DNA from: DASSUW01 sp036257565
GTDB lineage: Bacteria > Actinomycetota > Thermoleophilia > Solirubrobacterales > Solirubrobacteraceae
Length of the DNA stretch: 14,791 nt
Direction of reading: 5' to 3'
Assembly (NCBI GenBank): GCA_036257565.1
Contig: DATAFH010000166.1
Location: 1 to 14,791 of the forward strand
Positions 12,807 through 14,791 of this stretch are shown here, piece by piece. A program made the translations under genes and the position numbers. The notes beneath the pieces are model-generated. The model ran no database searches. It worked only from the letters and a program-made list of their open reading frames with translations, and was not told the origin of the DNA. Positions within the stretch are counted from its first letter, which is position 1, and the number at the start of each line of letters is the position of its first letter.

Positions 12807-13454
12807 CTAGAGGCCGAGCTCGCGGGCGTACTCGCGGCGGTACGCCCGCCTCGCCTCCAGCACCTTGGAGACGTACTCGCGGGTCTCCGGGAACGGGATG
12901 TGGTCGGTCACGCGGAACTGCTCCCCGCGGTCGGACGCCTCCCGCCACCACTCGTCGACCTTGCCCTCGCCGGCGTTGTAGGCGGCGAGGGTGAGGATGA
13001 CGTTGCCGTGGTACTTCTGCTGGAGGTAGCGCAGATACCACGATCCGTAGGAGATGTTGATCTGCGCGTCGGCCAGGTCGCCCTGCTCGAACTCGGTGCC
13101 GCCGGACTTGCGGGCGATGTAGTCCGCCGTCTGGGGCATCAGCTGCATCAGGCCCTTGGCGCCGGCGTGCGAGGTCTGATCGCGGAAGCGCGACTCGACG
13201 TAGATCACGCCCGCGATGAGCGACGGGTCGAGCTGCTTGTCGGCGGCCTGCTGGCGGATCACGTCGTCGTGGCGCAGCGGGAGCGTGACCTCCTTGACCG
13301 CCTTGTCGGCCCACGGCGACAGCACGGTGGCGGCCGCCAGCGCCGAGATGACGACGGTGGCGAGCAGCAGCACGAGCCGGCGGCGGCGCCGGCCGACGCG
13401 CCCGCGGGACGGACGGGGGCGGGTCGAGGTGCGGGCTGGTGCCTGGACGCTCAC
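12807..13454 (-). CDS. Membrane-anchored lytic transglycosylase (SLT domain)
   Basis: The 215-residue protein would cleave peptidoglycan glycan strands, forming 1,6-anhydro-muramyl ends. An Arg-rich cytoplasmic N-terminus (RRRRR at 22-26) precedes one hydrophobic span (about 27-47), and the rest is extracytoplasmic. The SLT/Slt70-like domain shows IYVESRF (84-90, Glu87 catalytic), GAKGLMQLMPQTA (98-110), INISYGSWYLRYL (132-144) and LAAYNAGEGKV (156-166). The C-terminus is Arg/Glu-rich. GTG 13454 overlaps the coaE stop by 4 bases (GTGA), so it is the third gene of the rpsA-coaE operon. The residues upstream in frame are coaE shadow. The gap to the convergent catalase stop is only 4 bases, with no obvious terminator. 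Confidence 0.93.
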   Translation of the reverse strand: MSVQAPARTSTRPRPSRGRVGRRRRRLVLLLATVVISALAAATVLSPWADKAVKEVTLPLRHDDVIRQQAADKQLDPSLIAGVIYVESRFRDQTSHAGAKGLMQLMPQTADYIARKSGGTEFEQGDLADAQINISYGSWYLRYLQQKYHGNVILTLAAYNAGEGKVDEWWREASDRGEQFRVTDHIPFPETREYVSKVLEARRAYRREYARELGL

Positions 13455-14044
13455 GGTGTCAGCTTGCCAATGACGGACGACAGTTTCGCCTCCAGCTCGT
13501 CGATCGTGCCGGAGTTCTCCACGGCATACGTCGCACGTTGCGCCTTCTCCTGCTGCGAGAACTGGCGCGCGGTGCGCTCGTCGATCGCCTCGTGGCCCCG
13601 CGCGGCCGCCCTCTCGGCCCGCACGCGGTCTTCCGCGACGATCGCGATCGTCACATCGTAGGCGCTCTGCGTGCCGCCCTCGAAGAGCAGCGGAACCTCG
13701 ACCACCAGCGCTCGCGGGGCGGGCTCGCGGCTGGACTCGATCGCCCGCCACTGTGCGACCCGCTCGCGGACCTTGGGCCAGATCAGGCCCTCGAGCCACT
13801 CGCGCTCCTCGGGGCTCGCGAAGGCGTGGCGTGCGACGGCCGCGCGGTCCACCTCGCCGCCGGGCGCGACCTCGTCGCCCCAGCGGGCAACGACCGCGGC
13901 CCGCACCTCGGGGTCGCGGTAGAGCTCGTGGACGACGGCGTCGGCGGACAGCGTCGCCGCGCCGAGGCGGCCGAGCGCCGCCAGGGCCTCCGACTTGCCG
14001 GCGCCGATCCCGCCGGTCAGCCCGACGAACGGCGGCCCGCTCAG
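13451..14044 (-). CDS. coaE: Dephospho-CoA kinase
   Basis: This 197-residue cytoplasmic enzyme phosphorylates dephospho-CoA on the ribose 3'-OH, the last step of coenzyme A synthesis. The P-loop GGIGAGKS (residues 11-18) is followed by LSADAVVHELY (32-42), where the conserved Asp35 of the DAD-like motif is kept. EVPLLFEGG and a basic, His-containing lid region (RAAARGHEAIDERTARQFSQQEK) follow, all standard for CoaE. Length is normal. No ATG, GTG or TTG precedes the P-loop in frame near enough. CTG 14044 overlaps the rpsA stop as CTGA, exactly where an ATGA overlap would be expected, so a CTG start is inferred. rpsA-coaE order is common in actinobacteria. It is co-translated with the transglycosylase downstream. 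Confidence 0.95.
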   Translation of the reverse strand: MSGPPFVGLTGGIGAGKSEALAALGRLGAATLSADAVVHELYRDPEVRAAVVARWGDEVAPGGEVDRAAVARHAFASPEEREWLEGLIWPKVRERVAQWRAIESSREPAPRALVVEVPLLFEGGTQSAYDVTIAIVAEDRVRAERAAARGHEAIDERTARQFSQQEKAQRATYAVENSGTIDELEAKLSSVIGKLTP

Positions 14045-14790
14045 CTGGGGCGCTCGTCCTCGGCCGGCTCGGGCTGGGCCTCGTCGGCCGGCTCGGGCTC
14101 CGGCTCGGCCTCGGCGGCAGCCTCGGGCTGCGCCTCGGCGGCAGGCTCCGGCTCGGCCTCGGCGGCAGGCTCGGGCTCGGTCTCGGCGGCCGGCTCGATC
14201 TCGGCCGCGTCGGCCTCGATCACGGGCTCCTCGACCGGCGCCTCGTCGCGGGGCGCGAACACGTCCTCCGACAGGCCCAGCTCCGGGACGTTCTCCAGGT
14301 CGCCGGCGTCGGCCACCGAGCGGCGCGGCAGCACCTGGCCCTCGACGCGCTTGATCGACAGCGACAGGCGGCGGCGCTCGGAGTCGATCTCGAGGATCTT
14401 CACCTTGACCTCGTCGCCCGGCTGAACGATCTCGCGCGGGTTCTCGACGTGCTGCTGGGCGAGCTCGGAGATGTGCACGAGGCCCTCGACGCCCTCGAGG
14501 ATCTCGACGAACGCGCCGAACGCCACCACCTTGGTCACGGTGCCCTCGAGCTCGTCGCCCACGTGGTACGTGTCGACCACGCGCTGCCACGGGTCCTCCT
14601 GGGTCTGCTTGAGGCCCAGGGAGATGCGCTGGCGGTCGCGGTCGATGTCAAGCACCTTGACCTGCACGGTGTCGCCGATCGAGAGGATCTCGCTCGGGTG
14701 GTTGACGTGCGACCACGAGAGCTCGGAGATGTGGATCAGGCCGTCGATGCCGTCGAGGTCGACGAACGCGCCGAAGTCGACGATGTTGGA
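14041..14790 (-). CDS. rpsA: 30S ribosomal protein S1, C-terminal part
   Basis: The gene enters from the right edge; its 5' part lies outside the window. The visible 249 residues begin inside one S1 RNA-binding domain, reading NIVDFGAFVDLDGIDGLIH then ISELSWSHVNHPSEILSIGD. A second complete S1 domain follows (GDELEGTVTKVVAFGAFVEI, LVHISELAQQHVENP, VKVKILEIDSERRRLSLSIK). The HISELSWSHVNHP text is typical of domain 3 of actinobacterial S1. After the last domain comes a ~98-residue tail rich in Glu, Ala and Pro, with an eight-residue repeat. S1 helps mRNA bind the 30S subunit. Its stop overlaps the coaE start by 4 bases, heading the operon. An internal GTG at 14667 is in-frame but lies within the S1 domain and is not the start. 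Confidence 0.95.
   Translation of the reverse strand, partial: SNIVDFGAFVDLDGIDGLIHISELSWSHVNHPSEILSIGDTVQVKVLDIDRDRQRISLGLKQTQEDPWQRVVDTYHVGDELEGTVTKVVAFGAFVEILEGVEGLVHISELAQQHVENPREIVQPGDEVKVKILEIDSERRRLSLSIKRVEGQVLPRRSVADAGDLENVPELGLSEDVFAPRDEAPVEEPVIEADAAEIEPAAETEPEPAAEAEPEPAAEAQPEAAAEAEPEPEPADEAQPEPAEDERPS
14059..14205 (-). repeat. 24-bp-period coding tandem repeat in the S1 tail
   Basis: On the plus strand the block CTCGGCGGCA recurs at 14110, 14134 and 14158, with CTCGGCGGCC at 14182, a period of 24 bases. Looser copies begin at 14059 and 14080. It encodes the Glu/Ala/Pro repeat (AAEAEPEP-like units) of the S1 C-terminal tail. The period is in frame, so copy-number changes would not disrupt reading. 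Confidence 0.8.
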
Positions 14791-14791
14791 G

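Noticed and set aside
12804..12815. GGCCT-AG-AGGCC inverted repeat between the catalase and transglycosylase stops as a terminator
   Set aside because: The loop would be only two bases (or the stem four), there is no T-tract, and it overlaps the transglycosylase stop codon; chance is as likely.

Overview
The window is compact, very GC-rich bacterial DNA from a high-GC actinobacterium. The gene set fits that reading: an rpsA-coaE pair, an ABC sugar importer with no ATPase gene beside it, a flavinylated redox cluster, and promoters placed 7-9 bases before start codons. My best guess is the class Thermoleophilia (Solirubrobacterales-like), inferred from protein style only. No rRNA, tRNA, CRISPR array, transposase or phage gene was seen.

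Positions 1-7630 hold an alpha-glucoside uptake and breakdown locus. A LacI-type regulator, a lipoprotein sugar-binding protein and two MalF/MalG-type permeases run rightward. A GH13 alpha-glucosidase and a stand-alone debranching-type (alpha/alpha)6 hydrolase run leftward from the same intergenic region. That region (3292-3398) carries a perfect LacI-family operator, TGGAATCGGTTCCA, over the predicted rightward transcription start. The 3' end of a second GH13 alpha-glucosidase enters from the left edge and overlaps the debranching gene tail-to-tail.

Positions 7627-8121 hold a decayed amidase with a frameshift and a large internal deletion that removes the catalytic centre.

Positions 8118-11022 hold a redox module. 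A four-histidine ferric-reductase/NAD(P)H oxidoreductase, a membrane-anchored FMN-binding protein with a DxxSGAT flavinylation motif, and an ApbE flavin transferase overlap or abut as one operon. A small single-pass membrane protein diverges from it. The two divergent genes appear to have back-to-back leaderless promoters.

Positions 10958-12802 hold a probable stress group: a UspA-like protein (leftward), a small membrane protein and a manganese catalase. The catalase keeps all five metal ligands but is broken by two compensating single-base indels in C-runs, which may be sequencing errors.

Positions 12807-14791 hold a leftward housekeeping operon: the 3' part of rpsA (ribosomal protein S1 with an acidic repeat tail), coaE, and a membrane-anchored lytic transglycosylase. 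The genes overlap by 4 bases each, and coaE seems to begin with CTG.
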